Position numbers and translations under genes: made by a program. Positions 1 to 12,028 of a stretch of 64,000 nt of DNA are shown piece after piece. This DNA comes from Sporopachydermia quercuum (Eukaryota; Ascomycota; Sporopachydermiomycetes; Sporopachydermiales; Sporopachydermiaceae), in NCBI GenBank assembly GCA_001599295.1, contig BCGN01000004.1, forward strand, positions 1,737,676-1,801,675, written 5' to 3'. Below the pieces are notes generated by a model. It saw only the letters and a program-made list of their open reading frames with translations, made no database searches and was not told the origin of the DNA. Positions within the stretch are counted from its first letter, which is position 1. Each line of letters begins with the position of its first letter.

Positions 1-504
1 AGACCACAACTCCCCTCTTGTCCCAGTCACATGAACATCTACATAGTTCAACAGACGTCATTATGCGTATATCCTTTCAAAGTTTTACATGTCTTATCGC
101 TTACCTGATCAAAATTGGTCCTCTATCATAATTTTTTTTATTCATACAATCATCAAAAGGTTTTTGTAACATCGGAACTTTTTCATATCTTTGTTACCTT
201 CTTTGGAGTGAACAATCAAAGGTTTTATTAAATAATGTGGCTGATAGTGTATAATTCAAAACATTTGCTATAAATTGCTATTAACAATTCAGAGGAAGAA
301 GCATAAGTTAAGAAAAGAAGTGATTAACTAGGTATTGCCTGACTGTTCAGTGATTGTAGTCAGCACAATCCACGGCTTTTGCAGTCAGCAATTCTGTATA
401 GAATCTGAGTGATATCAAGTATCAATCACTATCATAAACAGCTAGTGTGTTTGTTGAGCTCTTTCCTAAGAGTTATCAAGAAGTAGACAGCCAATCATCT
501 TAAT
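1..504. other. Spacer upstream of cysteine dioxygenase gene
   Basis: AT-rich sequence with no open frame that resembles a protein. It presumably holds the promoter and 5' leader of the cysteine dioxygenase gene that starts at 505. I see no RNA gene or repeat in it. Confidence 0.6.
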
Positions 505-1401
505 ATGGCTGTTCTGAGTATATCAAGGCAAACTAATGAAAACAGAGATGTGATCGTTCCCGGAATCTCTGGGAATATGTTTTGCAGAGATGAGATGAGA
601 GGTAAACAAAGCATCGGAACATTCAGCAAAGATTTGCCATCAACGAGTACAACCAAAACAATGGCGTATTCGAAATTTGATGAACTGGTAGAAAACATTG
701 GAGAAATATTCGAACAAACAGATAAAGAAGGACCATTGACATTTGATGATGTTGATTTGGAGTCTTTGAAAAGGTTATTGGATGCGTATAAGTCCAATGA
801 AGAAGAATGGGGTAAATATGCTCTTTCAGATCCAACAAGACACTACACCAGAAATGGTGTTGAAAAATACGCTGATAAAGCTGATTTGCTTATATTGGTA
901 TGGAATCCAGGCAGATCTTCGTTAATTCATGACCACTCAGGTGCTCATTGTATAATGAAGATTCTGAAAGGAAACTTGCTTGAAACACAGTACGATTATC
1001 CATTAAATGATGATAGTGAGAAAATTGACATCAAGGTTAAAAAGCGAACCATATTACATGAAGGAGCACTTGCATATATAAGTGATCATATTGGATTGCA
1101 TAAAATGAGTAACTTATCCACAGGAAATAAAACACTAAACAAGGAATTATTGTCATGCATATCGTCAAATGAGATAGGCATCTTAGATCAAGAAGGTATG
1201 ACAGATCAGTTTTTAACTAAACATTTTGTCAATGTTTCTGATGAACCTGCAGTTTCTTTGCATTTGTATACCCCACCTTATGCTTCAAAATATGGGTGTC
1301 ATACTTTTGAAAATGACGGAACAAAGCGTAAAGTATTAATGTCCAACTTGTATAGTTTCAAGGGAGTACATGAAAATACTGCTGCTCACAATACTTGTTA
1401 A
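505..1401 (+). CDS. CDO1: Cysteine dioxygenase type I
   Basis: 298 aa, single exon. This non-haem iron cupin oxidises cysteine to cysteine sulfinate in the cytosol, the first step of cysteine breakdown. The core motifs are visible: the iron ligands H142 and H144 in HDHSGAHC and H199 in GLHK; C149 and Y255 (HLYTPP) match the Cys93-Tyr157 crosslink pair of the mammalian enzyme; Y114 and R116 in HYTRN match its substrate-contacting Tyr58 and Arg60. Two parts depart from the animal enzyme (about 200 aa): an N-terminal extension of about 55 residues, and an insertion of about 45 residues (about 204-248) between GLHKMSN and PAVSLHLY. The frame has in-frame Met31 and Met53, so a shorter product is possible; I kept the first ATG because the frame is open. 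S. cerevisiae lacks this enzyme, but many fungi have it. Confidence 0.9.
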   Translation: MAVLSISRQTNENRDVIVPGISGNMFCRDEMRGKQSIGTFSKDLPSTSTTKTMAYSKFDELVENIGEIFEQTDKEGPLTFDDVDLESLKRLLDAYKSNEEEWGKYALSDPTRHYTRNGVEKYADKADLLILVWNPGRSSLIHDHSGAHCIMKILKGNLLETQYDYPLNDDSEKIDIKVKKRTILHEGALAYISDHIGLHKMSNLSTGNKTLNKELLSCISSNEIGILDQEGMTDQFLTKHFVNVSDEPAVSLHLYTPPYASKYGCHTFENDGTKRKVLMSNLYSFKGVHENTAAHNTC

Positions 1402-2606
1402 GCTGTTTGTTCTAAGTCATAAAGGAGAGCTCCTTCTCTTCTTTATTGTATCTCTAATTTTGAATATATTGGGTTGGTTGAGTTCTATGTCTTTTGCTAT
1501 TGGTATTGTTTTCTCATTGATGGCTATTCATAATGTCTCAGGAATTTTAAGTGATTTAGACCATGAGTTTTCCTTACTCAGCTACGGAGGTTTCATCCCA
1601 AAATCAGTTATTAGTTCCTGGTGTTTTTACTTCGCTCTCTCTCTCTCTATTTTCTCATCTTATAATGAATTATCTAAATAGCATTGGAATTATCTTTTTT
1701 TTATGGCGTTGGTTGGTTTTCATATTCATATTGCATTGTCCTAGGATAACTGGAGTCTTTCTTTACAAATGTTTCAAACAGAGCAAAAAAATAAAAAATA
1801 AAAATTGATGAAATAAACAAAAATATTTAATATAACATATTTGATGTTCACTTGTAGAATTATTATTTATTATACGGTGAAAATCAATCAAGCAAACGAT
1901 TAGACAATGAAATCAGCAAGTATTTTATCAGCTGATTAACATTCCATCGGTTACTGATAACTGATTCAAATAATCCTGAACCTTTCTACATTTTCATCCA
2001 TTGTATATTCCAACTATACCAGGAGTTTTTCGTTAATTATCACAATCTTTTTCTCGAAACTAATCTCTGTAATCAATGTCTTGCCATGTCTTCTCTTACA
2101 TAAATTATTCTTAGTGTGTTTTTTATTTGCATATGAAAAACAAAAAAAGTTATTGAAGCCTTAATTGCTCAAATTCACGTTTAAAGATTCAATCTTACCT
2201 AACATTTATAAGAGATACCCTTTTTCTGGTTGAAATACTAGAGATAACATATAATTAAATCATATATTTGATAAGCTACATAAGCAATACATATATAATT
2301 ATCAACTGACCGTAAATAGGCTCGATTGAGTTAATCAATGATATTCCATTTGATAACCTGCAACATCTACTAGTAGTGTTCTCCTTTTGAGGCTACTATG
2401 AATATTGTTTGAACGAGTTGACTAGCAGAGAGCAAGAATGAATACATAACAACTGTCAAAAACGTTTTCCAAATAGCTACTAATAATTATTTGAGATTGC
2501 TGAAGATCAGTTAATAGATCGCTATCAATTGTTAAGTCTCTCGAGCTGTTTGACTAGCTTGTGGAAACAGTTAATCATAAACATAATCAAAAGGTGCTCA
2601 TCAATC
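1402..2606. other. Spacer between CDO1 and GPI10
   Basis: AT-rich, about 1.2 kb. It includes a short CT-repeat run near 1634-1649 and a hydrophobic open frame (about 1370-1681) that overlaps the end of CDO1 and has no family resemblance. It probably contains the CDO1 3' end and the GPI10 promoter. Confidence 0.5.
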
Positions 2607-4553
2607 ATGTCAACTACTAACCTACCTCATGATTTAGGAGAACCTAGCAAAGGATCTACTCTTAATACGCGACTACAGCCAGAGACAGCAGAATCAATGT
2701 CTGAAGAGAAATCACAGAAAAAAGTGGTCCAGGATTTATCTGAAAGCCCATTACCAACTGGACTCCTTGTTTCATACCTTATTCAGCTAAGACTTCTCAA
2801 TGCAGTTACCATTCAAACATTCTTTCAACCAGATGAATACTGGCAGGCACTAGAACCAGCTCATAAACTAATCTTTGGTACAGGATATCTAACATGGGAG
2901 TGGAAACATCAGTTACGATCTTATCTTCATCCAGGTATATTTGCTGTCATTTACGCCATCAGCAATTTCTTTGATTTAGGCTCCATTGGTGTAATATATG
3001 GGCCTTTAGTATTATGTGCCTTGCTAGCCGCCTCATCAGAAGTTGTATTTTACAGATTTGCTGGTAGTTCCACTGGGAATGAAACAATTGCCAGGTGGTG
3101 TCTTCTTATCAGTGTAACCTCAGCATTCAACTGGTACTGTATCACTAGATCTTTCTCCAATACACTTGAGATGCAATTGACATGCTTTGCCTTATATTTC
3201 TGGCCATGGGGTAAAAGGCAGCAGACTCATCTTGATAGTGAAAACTTATATATTGCATTGATAATAGCAGCTTTTGGATGCTTACTTAGACCGACAAATG
3301 CTATTATATGGTTAGTGTTAGGTATAAATTTACTGTTTAATACTCCTAGGAAGATCAAATTACTATCTTTAGTGGTCTTTAGTGGATCGCACGCTATATT
3401 TATTACATGGTGTATTGACTATTGGTATTATGGTGTTAGTACATTTCCTGCTTGGAATTTTATTCATTTCAACGTGATTGAATCAATTGCGTCCTTCTAT
3501 GGTACATCTCCATGGCATTTTTATCTTTTCCAGGGAATTCCTGTGCTTTTGATAGGATACCTTCCTTTCTTTGTCTACGGATTAATAGTATCCAAACATT
3601 CAGTAATAACAGCTGTGATAGTAACTGTTACTGTTATATTCTCTTTGATTCCTCATAAAGAGTTCAGGTTTCTCTACCCAATTCTACCTTTCATGCATCT
3701 AGTTACGGCAAATGGTATACACCAATTCAATAAGGGTTCTTATAAGAAATGGACAATGAAGCTTGTGATAGTAATAGTTTTGCTTAACACTGGTATTGCA
3801 ATATTCTTCTCTCAAGTCCATGAGAAAGGAGTAATTGATGTCGTGAATTATATTAGAGATGATTATGATGATGGATATAGAGAAATTCGATCAGTAGGCT
3901 TTCTAATGCCTTGCCATTCAACACCATTTATGTCTCACATCAATAGAGATGATTTAGAAGATGTTTGGTTTTTAACCTGTGAACCACCAATCAAGTAAGT
4001 AATAGCATAAGGCTTATGATACTACTCATTTGTTGCAGCTAAATAAATCTGCAGGAGCAGTAGTTGTTGATATATATATCATGGTTTATTATATTATTTA
4101 CCATTAACTTTATTAACAATATTTTTTCTACTTAGTGTTCTTGAGAGCGAGCGAGATAAATATTTAGATGAAGCAGATCTTTTCTATAAAGACCCAGAGG
4201 ATTACTTGAACAACAAACTACCACCTTTAGAGAATTATCTACGCGATGATAAATCAGTTTATTTACATGAATGGCCAACTCATTTAGTTTTCTACGAAGA
4301 ATTAGAGCCGGTCATGAAGTCATTTTTATTAGGAACCAAATACGAAGAGGTAAGTATCAGCTACTATTAATATGTTGATTCATTATGACTATGTAAAGTT
4401 ATGCATATATCATATTTGGACGGATTCCATTGACAGATGAGAACAGAGAATACTAACTGTAAATAAAATTAGTGCACCCGCTTTTTCAACAGTTACTTCC
4501 ATTACGATTCACGAAGATCTGGCGATGTTATTGTTTATTGTAAATGGCCATAG
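2607..4553 (+). CDS. GPI10: GPI mannosyltransferase 3 (PIG-B/Gpi10)
   Basis: Three exons, 2607-3994, 4136-4349 and 4473-4553, giving 560 aa. It adds the third mannose (alpha-1,2) to the GPI precursor in the ER membrane and belongs to glycosyltransferase family 22. The family signature is clear: FQPDEYWQALEPAH followed by GYLTWEWKHQLRSYLHPG near the first lumenal loop, several hydrophobic membrane segments, and the PHKEFRFLYP motif. Both introns have GTAAGT donors; the second has ACTAAC upstream of its acceptor. Splicing restores the expected C-terminus (CTRFFNSYFHYDSRRSGDV). The frame stays open 26 codons upstream of 2607 but has no ATG there, so Met at 2607 is the first start. The gene converges with the MSS2-like gene, 94 bp away. 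Confidence 0.93.
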
Positions 4554-4647
4554 ACACAACTACCACAATATAACTAATGCCTTACCAATAGTGAGCTAAT
4601 TCATTCTTTGGTACAAATGGTAAAAGCAAAGAAAAACTTTCAGTATT

Positions 4648-6028
4648 CTAGTTCCACATGCTTGATTGACCAGGAGTACTTCTAATATAATGTTTCTTCT
4701 TTACAGGATCATCATTTTTCTTGTTTAAGTCGGTTTTGGCCTTCTTGATTTCCTCGCCTTTGATTACAGCACTCTCAATATTACCTTTCCGTAACTGATA
4801 GTATTCATTCCACGTCTGTATCCTTGTACCGTTTTCACTTCCATTCAGTGATTCTAATCTACCTTTGATAGCACCTACTAATTCAGAAGCTTCATACCAC
4901 TTTTTGTCTTTGATATATGCATCAAATAGTGCCAGCATACAATTGGTATCACCTAAATACAAACCTAGCTTCAACCATTCAATTGCTTTTACTAAATCTT
5001 CAAATAAATGCATTTCAAGCAGTCCTAGCTCATAAAAAGAATCACTAAATCCTTTAGAAGCAGCTTGTTCTAAATGATACCTACACTTCAAAGGATCAGA
5101 GTATTCTTTAGCCAGAAATGGTGATTTTGTTTGCGCTAGATAATAATGCGCTTCTGCTACATGCGGGGTATTGGAATATGCTAATGATAATGACATTTGT
5201 AGATGTTTTGATGCCTTCTGAAAATCTGGTGGTATTGAGTGCAGAAAATATAACAATGCCAAGTTTTTATGAGATTCTGAAGCTGCGGCTGAGTTCGGAT
5301 CTCCTTCTAGATGCTGTATGTATAGATTCTTGCTGATGTTGTATAGTTGCTTATCAGTGGTCACTTCAGTGCTAAGAGTAGAGAATGCTATGTCAGCTAA
5401 TAATTTATAAGTCAAAGGATGATTGAGGTCTATCAGCTGTTTTAACAAAGATTTGGCATATACTTTATCGTCTCTTGTTGAGTTATTTGCGTTCAACGTT
5501 TCAATTGCTAGTAGCGCTATAGCGTCAGAATTACCCATCTCTGCACAAGCCTCTACTATGACGGATTCAATTTTCAGTAATGGTTTGCTGATAGTTTTCG
5601 TAAGTTTCCGATACGTTTCCAGTGCTTGCTTTAAAATCATCAAAGTGTCTTTATCAGCATATTTCGGCAATTGATCAATCGTTCCTGTTTCCAAGGCTGA
5701 TTGAAATATAGGTACTGCTTGTTTGTAGGAGATAGGAGAGTTAAGATCAAAGAGCAACCGTTTCATCACTGATTTAGTTGGTAAGATGGATTCAATGCTT
5801 ATAGAAGATTTGCCCGAGCTCGCCAGTCTATTTGAAGTAAAATTGGGGCCATGTTAGAATCTGAAAGAATAACTGAGTCATCCTAGGCAATTCTGCCTAA
5901 TAACAGTTGATTATGGTCACCAGATCGTATACTTACATTGGAGATGTAGATGAGAAGTGTCTGCAAGGACCATGAAGCCTTAAAGCTTCTGGTTGCACTT
6001 TTGACCATATCTTTGCTCTCTGAAACAT
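4648..6028 (-). CDS. Mitochondrial TPR/Sel1-type repeat protein, MSS2-like
   Basis: Exons 5937-6028 and 4648-5827 (intron of 109 nt with GTAAGT donor and CTAAC branch point) give 423 aa. The spliced N-terminus starts MFQRAKIWSKVQ and runs through RHFSSTSPIL, a basic, hydroxylated stretch typical of a mitochondrial presequence. Without the intron the body has no upstream ATG, so the splice is well supported. The rest is alpha-helical with helix pairs that look like TPR/Sel1 repeats, for example SFYELGLLEMHLFEDLVKAI. The tail is lysine-rich and ends STPGQSSMWN. S. cerevisiae Mss2, a mitochondrial TPR protein needed for Cox2 export, is the best candidate I can name; that match is inferred from architecture, not alignment. 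Confidence 0.72.
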
Positions 6029-7081
6029 TATTTGTCCTACAGCTTTCAGCCTTCAGGTACTGGATTTCAAATCCTCATTTTACAATCATACTAATCAATT
6101 AATATTATATAAAGAATGAAAAGTCAAATAGAACCACTTTCATTAAGTACCTATCTAATCACTCTTTCGAGGTATTGATACCATAAATTTCATAACCTGT
6201 AATGAGACAAGAGAGAAGAGATATTATAGATGATTATGTGAACGGTTAATAAGAATCTAGTGAAGGATTATTGTCTAAGAGATACTTTGGATTTTACATA
6301 GCTGCTAAACTAGAACTAATCACAAATAACCTAGTTGAGATGCTCTTTTTCTTTATTACCAGATTATCTTATTTTTTATTTTACTCATTATCACATTTGA
6401 ATAATCTTCCACTCTGCTATTTGTACCTCCTATAGCAACCTAACAATTGAAAACGGAAACAATGCAGGGTACAACCGGAAATCATTCTTTTCAATATGTA
6501 TGATAAACGCGGGCTAATTTTCATACACAAACTTTTTAGAATTTGATCCACAGAAAAAGTGAAAGAAAAAGTAAGAAGAAAAGTCTCACACAAAATCATT
6601 TCTTCATTTCTTTTGTTAACAACAAACATGGGAAAGCTTTATCGGAAGTTTCATTCTTTCTTCTGTTCTACGCTTTATTTCATTATCAGTTGTCTTACCA
6701 ATAAAAAATTTGCATTCCAATAGATTCATAGTAAATTTAGATCTAAGAAACTTTTGCCTCTTTCATTCAAGTATACATACTCTTTTCTTTCTTCTATATT
6801 GTTTTTAGCTTTATTCTTCCTGCCGTTGGCAAGATCTTTTTGGTAAACCAGAAGAGACAGCAGAGAATATTGATACAACCAGAAAAGCACACTGCCTATA
6901 GCAGGCTCATCAAGAAGTTATAATCAATTCATTTGGGCACGTTTGAACATCTCATTTACAACACTAAATCACTCGATTTTGTTCCTCCATATCTTTACGA
7001 CTGCATTTATAGTTTACACTGGTAGAAACACTGGTAGCATTTTTGTTATCAGACATCGATCAAAAAAAAACAAAACACAGC
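6029..7081. other. Divergent promoter region
   Basis: About 1.05 kb between two divergently transcribed genes. Rich in T and pyrimidine tracts, especially from 6340 to 6900. It should hold the promoters of both neighbours. A 70-codon frame inside it shows no family resemblance. Confidence 0.5.
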
Positions 7082-7775
7082 ATGAGTTACGAATCTCTTC
7101 CACCGTATTGTAAGTATTAATGTTTGATAATATTTGAATTCAGTTTGTGCTCGAACGACTTAAAAACTAACAATCAAATTTAGTAACTAAAAGCATCAAA
7201 GCCAAGTTTGAAGCTAGAAAATCATTTGACTTTGATGATGACTTGGAGTTCTGTCCAGTAATCTCAGACGAAGATGTAAGTAAACTATTGCTTTTATCTT
7301 TATCATTTTCCTTGTAATTTTTTCTTTTGTATATATCGAGTCAACTCACTAACAAATCATATTGTAGTATATGAGGCACCAAAGCCGTTTATCAACACCG
7401 GTTAAATGCAATAACATGGGAAATCTTTATAATAATAGCAGTCCAATAGTTTATGGCAATGGAAACAATTATCTCAACAACATAAATGATCCTTATACGT
7501 CCCCTTTAATTTCAAAGCAATACGGTAGATCAAACCAAGGAAACCCCGTTTATGGATCACCATCAGGCCATAATATACTATTGAACGACTCTAATCAATA
7601 CTATGGAATGAATGCTCCTAAGCATTCTAATATGGCCAATAGAAGCTCTCCCCCACGTTCTAATTTAGGACTCTATCAATCATCCGTTAGTCAAGGGTAT
7701 TATAACAATCGTTTGGCTTCAAGAGCTAGGGCAGGTTCCCCTGGTGTCGTAAATATGAGCCAAAGACGATATTAA
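7082..7775 (+). CDS. Unknown small protein with acidic-aromatic N-terminal motif
   Basis: Three exons, 7082-7109, 7184-7275 and 7368-7775, give 175 aa. Both introns (74 and 92 nt) have GTAAGT donors and CTAAC branch points, and all phases agree, which makes a real gene likely. The spliced N-terminus reads MSYESLPPYLTKSIKAKFEA, followed by FDFDDDLEFCPVISDED. That segment looks like a conserved short motif, but I cannot assign it. The remaining 135 residues are rich in Asn, Ser, Tyr, Gly and Arg (for example SPIVYGNGNNYLNN) and end in a basic stretch with SRARAGSP; this part is probably disordered. No membrane segment. Function unknown. Divergent from the MSS2-like gene and convergent with SYN8. 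Confidence 0.75.
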
Positions 7776-8414
7776 ATGATTTAGTTCTAGACGATCGAAC
7801 TATAAGTTGTGCATGGATATGGTATTATGACTCAGTTTCTGCATAACAAGAATGTTTCACGACTTTTGCATTGGTTATTTTTTGTCTTTACGACTATGAA
7901 AAGAATTTACTGACCTTGTTTTTATTTGTTTTTTTATTTGTTGATGAATTCACGTTTCGGCATTACTGTTTGACACATTAAGGACGGCATTGAAGTAATG
8001 ACACTATCATGATACGTTTGGGTTTTCGTACAGGTTTTCATTCACCGTAATACATACGGTTTGTAGTTGTTATGATTCATTTTGTTTTTCTTCACTTATT
8101 ACAATAGTTTAATTTTCTGTTTGTTTTTGCTTTTTGCTTTTTGGTCTTTATGGAATTGGTTTTGAACATTTTGAATATACAGGGTAGATAAAAAGTTTGG
8201 TAATTACTACAAAAGTCCTATTTATAGATAATATTAATTTGAATAAATTTTTTTTTATGGGGAATGGATGCATGGCAGCCGTGAGAGCGGTACTTTGAAG
8301 AATGGGAGACTATATACTGTAAAATATAAGCACCTTACTCCTTAAAAGCTTTTCTTAATGCTTGAGAAGAATATAACTAAGCCATTAAGTTTATTTATTC
8401 ATCGCCCTACACTA
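7776..8414. other. Spacer between convergent genes
   Basis: About 640 bp of T-rich sequence between two 3' ends, with many TTTG-like words around 7900-8160. I see nothing beyond likely 3' untranslated regions. Confidence 0.5.
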
Positions 8415-9405
8415 TCACTTCAGCACAACAATCAGTATTATCAATGCAACTATCAAAATGATTATAGTTACCCAATCACCATGTTCTTTTGCTTTCTGAG
8501 AAAACTTCTCCAGTCTATGTTTAGCTTTACTCATTCTTGATTCGCTCCGGTCTAATAGATTCTCCACGTCGTCCAGAAGTTCCAAGTGTGAGTCCAGTTC
8601 TTCCGATATGGTGAATCCCAAGTCTCTTTGTCGATGGACTGAGGAAGCAAGGCTATTCAAATGCTCATCCTGTTGTAACATTACTTGCTGCTGCTGTTGA
8701 TGTATTTGTCTGTTTGATATATCGCTATACGCTGGTGTACTAACAGTTCGTGGGTCATCAGAGTATGTCACTGATTTTATATTTGGTAGGCCACCAGCTA
8801 TACTTGAAGAAGCGTTCCCATTCCTTGTTAAACTTTCCCCTGGATCATCTTTATAAGGTCGAAATTCTGCCTCTGGTGGTTCTTCTATCAGATTTTCTTT
8901 GAATCTAACGGATTTCACCTGGAAATCACCATTGGATTCTGGTGGATTACTCTCATCTACCTCTTCATTACTACTTATCCTGTGAACATACTTGTAATCT
9001 TCAATGTAAATCTTTGGATCATCTTTCAGTTCATCTAACACTTCNTCATATTGTTTACTTGCTGCTTCTAATCCTGCTTCTCTATATTGATAAGAAAACA
9101 TGTTAGCACCGAGTGTTTATACACACCTGTATGTCCTGCCCCTACTTGTCTCAGTCTTTATCCACCTAACCTCCGACAACTACAATAACTGGTACTTACA
9201 TTTTCTGTCGATTCCGCACATTCAACTGTTTCAATTCATCTTCAACATCTTTAAAACCATCAAGAACTCTGCTCAAAGAGTCTTTCACATCAGAGTTATC
9301 AGTTGACGATGGCTTGAGCTTTAGTCTATACAGCCTTTGCCTCTCATCCACCACTACCCTGGCTTGGTCTATCAGAAGCAGTAGTTTCGAGACATTTGAT
9401 GACAT
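8415..9405 (-). CDS. SYN8: Qc-SNARE, syntaxin-8 family
   Basis: Exons 9200-9405 and 8415-9081 (118-nt intron, GTAAGT donor, GCTAAC branch point) give 290 aa. It is an endosomal SNARE of the Qc class. The order is: a helical N-terminal domain, a linker with a Gln-rich stretch (HQQQQQVMLQQ), a SNARE motif starting DEHLNSLASSVHRQRDLG, and a C-terminal membrane anchor of about 20 residues (DWVTIIILIVALIILIVVLK) ending at the stop, so it is tail-anchored. Aligned with human syntaxin 8 (GNELDEQNEII), the zero-layer glutamine is replaced by His in SEELDSHLELL. One ambiguous base lies at 9045. The splice joins the helical N-terminus to the body in a compatible phase (2 + 1). Confidence 0.88.
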
Positions 9406-10254
9406 TGTAATCCTTGTTATTTGACATCACACAACATACATATCAACCAGGGATATGTCAGAAAGATGTTGATTACACTATCAAAGTAAAAAATACACAC
9501 ATCCAAGACATATGGAATATTCAGTTATCTGCTAATCAATTCTATTATGCTGATTGAGAGAGGTTGTTTTTCCGGTTTTTGTTAGGCTGTTTTTTTTTTT
9601 TGGATAAAGGGGTAGTCTGGAGATATATGTATTTCGGTTGAATAATGGAGCTGAGTAAAAGTAACATCATGTAGCAATATATAACAATGGATTGAAGTTT
9701 TCTCCCAGAGAATATAATTTATTGTCAGTTAGCACTAATAATGAAAGCAGAGTTATATTACATTTCCATTAACTCTCATTTGTTGTATTATATTAATCAT
9801 ATCAATTGGCCTCAACTCGTCTCATTCTTATCAGAAAATCAAACAAATCAGACAGAGGATTTTGTTAGGATAAAGAACGGAAAAAATAATCCAAATTCAA
9901 AGCGGAAATCGTACCTTAAGAAAGGAAAGGATTCCCCGCATAATTCCTATCTTTCTTTTCCACTATTAGAGGCAGTGAGTTACTTCCATCGCACCTTTGT
10001 ACCTGCCTATCAATGATGGTTTCCTACTCATTGTTCTTCATGGATTAAATATATGCTACCATTAAACGGGCAGTATATTTGAATTAGATGCGTAGTGCAC
10101 ACTGTAGTGTACATTATATATGTTACTTGGAACTAGGAGCATCTATAAGTTAATTATCTGACAAGTGTTATTCGTTACGAAGATATTATAAGAACTGATA
10201 CCTTTCTTGTGAGCCTTAATTCCATTCTTCTTCATTGCAGTCCTAACTCCAAAC
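9406..10254. other. Divergent promoter region SYN8 / RING gene
   Basis: About 850 bp. It contains a T13-like run near 9589-9601 and a 91-codon frame (9741-10016) with no family resemblance. It should hold the promoters of the two flanking divergent genes. Confidence 0.5.
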
Positions 10255-12028
10255 ATGGCACCCGATGAACTACCAGTACGAGCCGAGACTCCATTGAACG
10301 AACCACAGAATTCTGCAACTTCAACACTAGAAATGTTTTATCAAACAGAAGATGACATCCAATCAGAACCCGAAGGTTATGACCTATTTAATGCTGAAGC
10401 GTGTGACAGTCTTCTTGAAAACATATCATTATCATTTATATCAAATCACGAGCATGTAATATGTCCTATATGTCGTTCTCCTTTTACAAATCCTTATATC
10501 ACACTCTGTGGTCATACATTTTGCAAGGAGTGTATATTCGCAGTGCTAAACAACGATATAACTACCAGTCTTTCATCACAGGTTATTTCACGTTGCCCTA
10601 TTGATAGAACTCCTCTCAGAGTATTATCTGACGATATAATGCCGGCACCAATAATAATCACCAATATAATAGACGAATTGATTGTTGAATGTCCTAACAA
10701 AGCAAGAGGATGCGATTTCAAGTGCAAAAGATGGGATATAGCAAGGCATGTTAAGAATGATTGCGGATACACCAGAGTTCTCTGTGGAGGAACCCGTGTC
10801 ATTGAAATCAAGGATACTGATAATTCAGTTCCAGAATTGACAACCATAGAGAAGTCAGGATCAACCGAAACAAGCAACCGAGAAGTACCTACTGAAGAGA
10901 TTGCGAATAGAGAACAACAAACGACAGTATCACATATGAATGAAGATGCGCAGCGGTTGCAGATTGGACAGATTGGACGAACGAACGTAATAGATACTAT
11001 CAACAAAAACAGAAAAGAAGTATGTAAATTACCAATACAACGAAGATACGTCGAAGGTGTTCATACAAATAAGGAATACCAGTGTCAACATCGTCTGCTC
11101 CAATGTTCCCACTGCCATGAAGCAATTCCCCTTTATCTTTATCAACAACATTTAACTAAACTATGCCAGGCGATTACAGTTCCATGCCCTGCATGTCTAT
11201 TAGAAGTGTCCCTACAGCAATACAAACAGCATATTGATTCTGAATGTCCGGAATGTGTTGTAATATGTGACGCCGTAAGATTTGGTTGTGACTGGAGAGG
11301 CCGTAGAGAAGAAATGAAGAATAGACATTCAAATACTTGTATATATAAAAAACTAGGAGGATACTTAAGCGGAGTGGAGACTCAAATGGACGATTTGCGG
11401 TCTGAGAATGAAAGCTTGAAAAACAGATTAAATGTTATGCTTGACGCTATTACTAAGAGTAAAACAAGCGATAGAGGCCGCGGCTGGTCTGAGGCTTANA
11501 GTAATGAGTCGTCAGAGGACTCTGATATCAGAGACGAACTGAATAAGTTCCAAGTTGAATTAAACAATCTTGGAATGCTGGTGAGAGAACTAGACAGAGC
11601 ACAACATGTGATGTTCATTCAAGAGAATACAAGAACTCAAGAAGAACTAATATCAATGCGGGCTTTATTGGGTAATTTAAGACAAAATGTTATGTTCCTA
11701 ATGGCAGAAAGAAGAGTGGCTTCCTTGCAAGGCTCTTCAATAAATGGAACAATAAACAACAATGAAGATAGATCATTTGGATATAGATCGGGGTATAATC
11801 CTCTCGAGTTTGATCTCAACAGTATGTTCAGTTCTATGGGCATTTCAAGAGAAAATGGGTTCTATTCTAGACCACAAGGTAAGTAAACGAATCCTCTGGA
11901 ATATTGCTTTTGTTTTCCTTCTTCTGGTCTCCAAATACCTTAGTAACCTTGATTTATTCAATCGATGTTTAATGCTAACAGCTGAATCTTTTAATCTAGA
12001 TGGATCCAGACAAGATGTCAAACTATAA
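10255..12028 (+). CDS. RING and TRAF-type zinc finger protein, probable E3 ubiquitin ligase
   Basis: Exons 10255-11878 and 12000-12028 give 550 aa. The RING finger has C70, C73, C85, H87, C90, C93 and C114, with Asp117 as the apparent last ligand (CPICRSP, CGHTFCKECI, CPIDRTPL), a C3HC3D variant also seen in NRDP1/RNF41-type RINGs. A TRAF-like Cys/His region follows (VECPNKARGCDFKCKRW, CQHRLLQCSHCHEA, CPACLLEVSLQQYKQHIDSEC, FGCDWRGRREEM), then a coiled coil (QMDDLRSENESLKNRLN). The layout predicts an E3 ligase with oligomerising coiled coil; the substrate is unknown. The intron lies almost at the 3' end (GTAAGT, GCTAAC): splicing replaces a tail ending in Gly-Lys with DGSRQDVKL. One ambiguous base at about 11499. 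Confidence 0.83.

Noticed and set aside
1370-1681. Hydrophobic open frame overlapping the end of CDO1
   Set aside because: It overlaps a well-supported gene, is rich in T-driven hydrophobic codons and has no family resemblance.
9741-10016. 91-codon open frame upstream of the RING gene
   Set aside because: No motif, no splice signals and AT-driven composition; it lies in a divergent promoter region.
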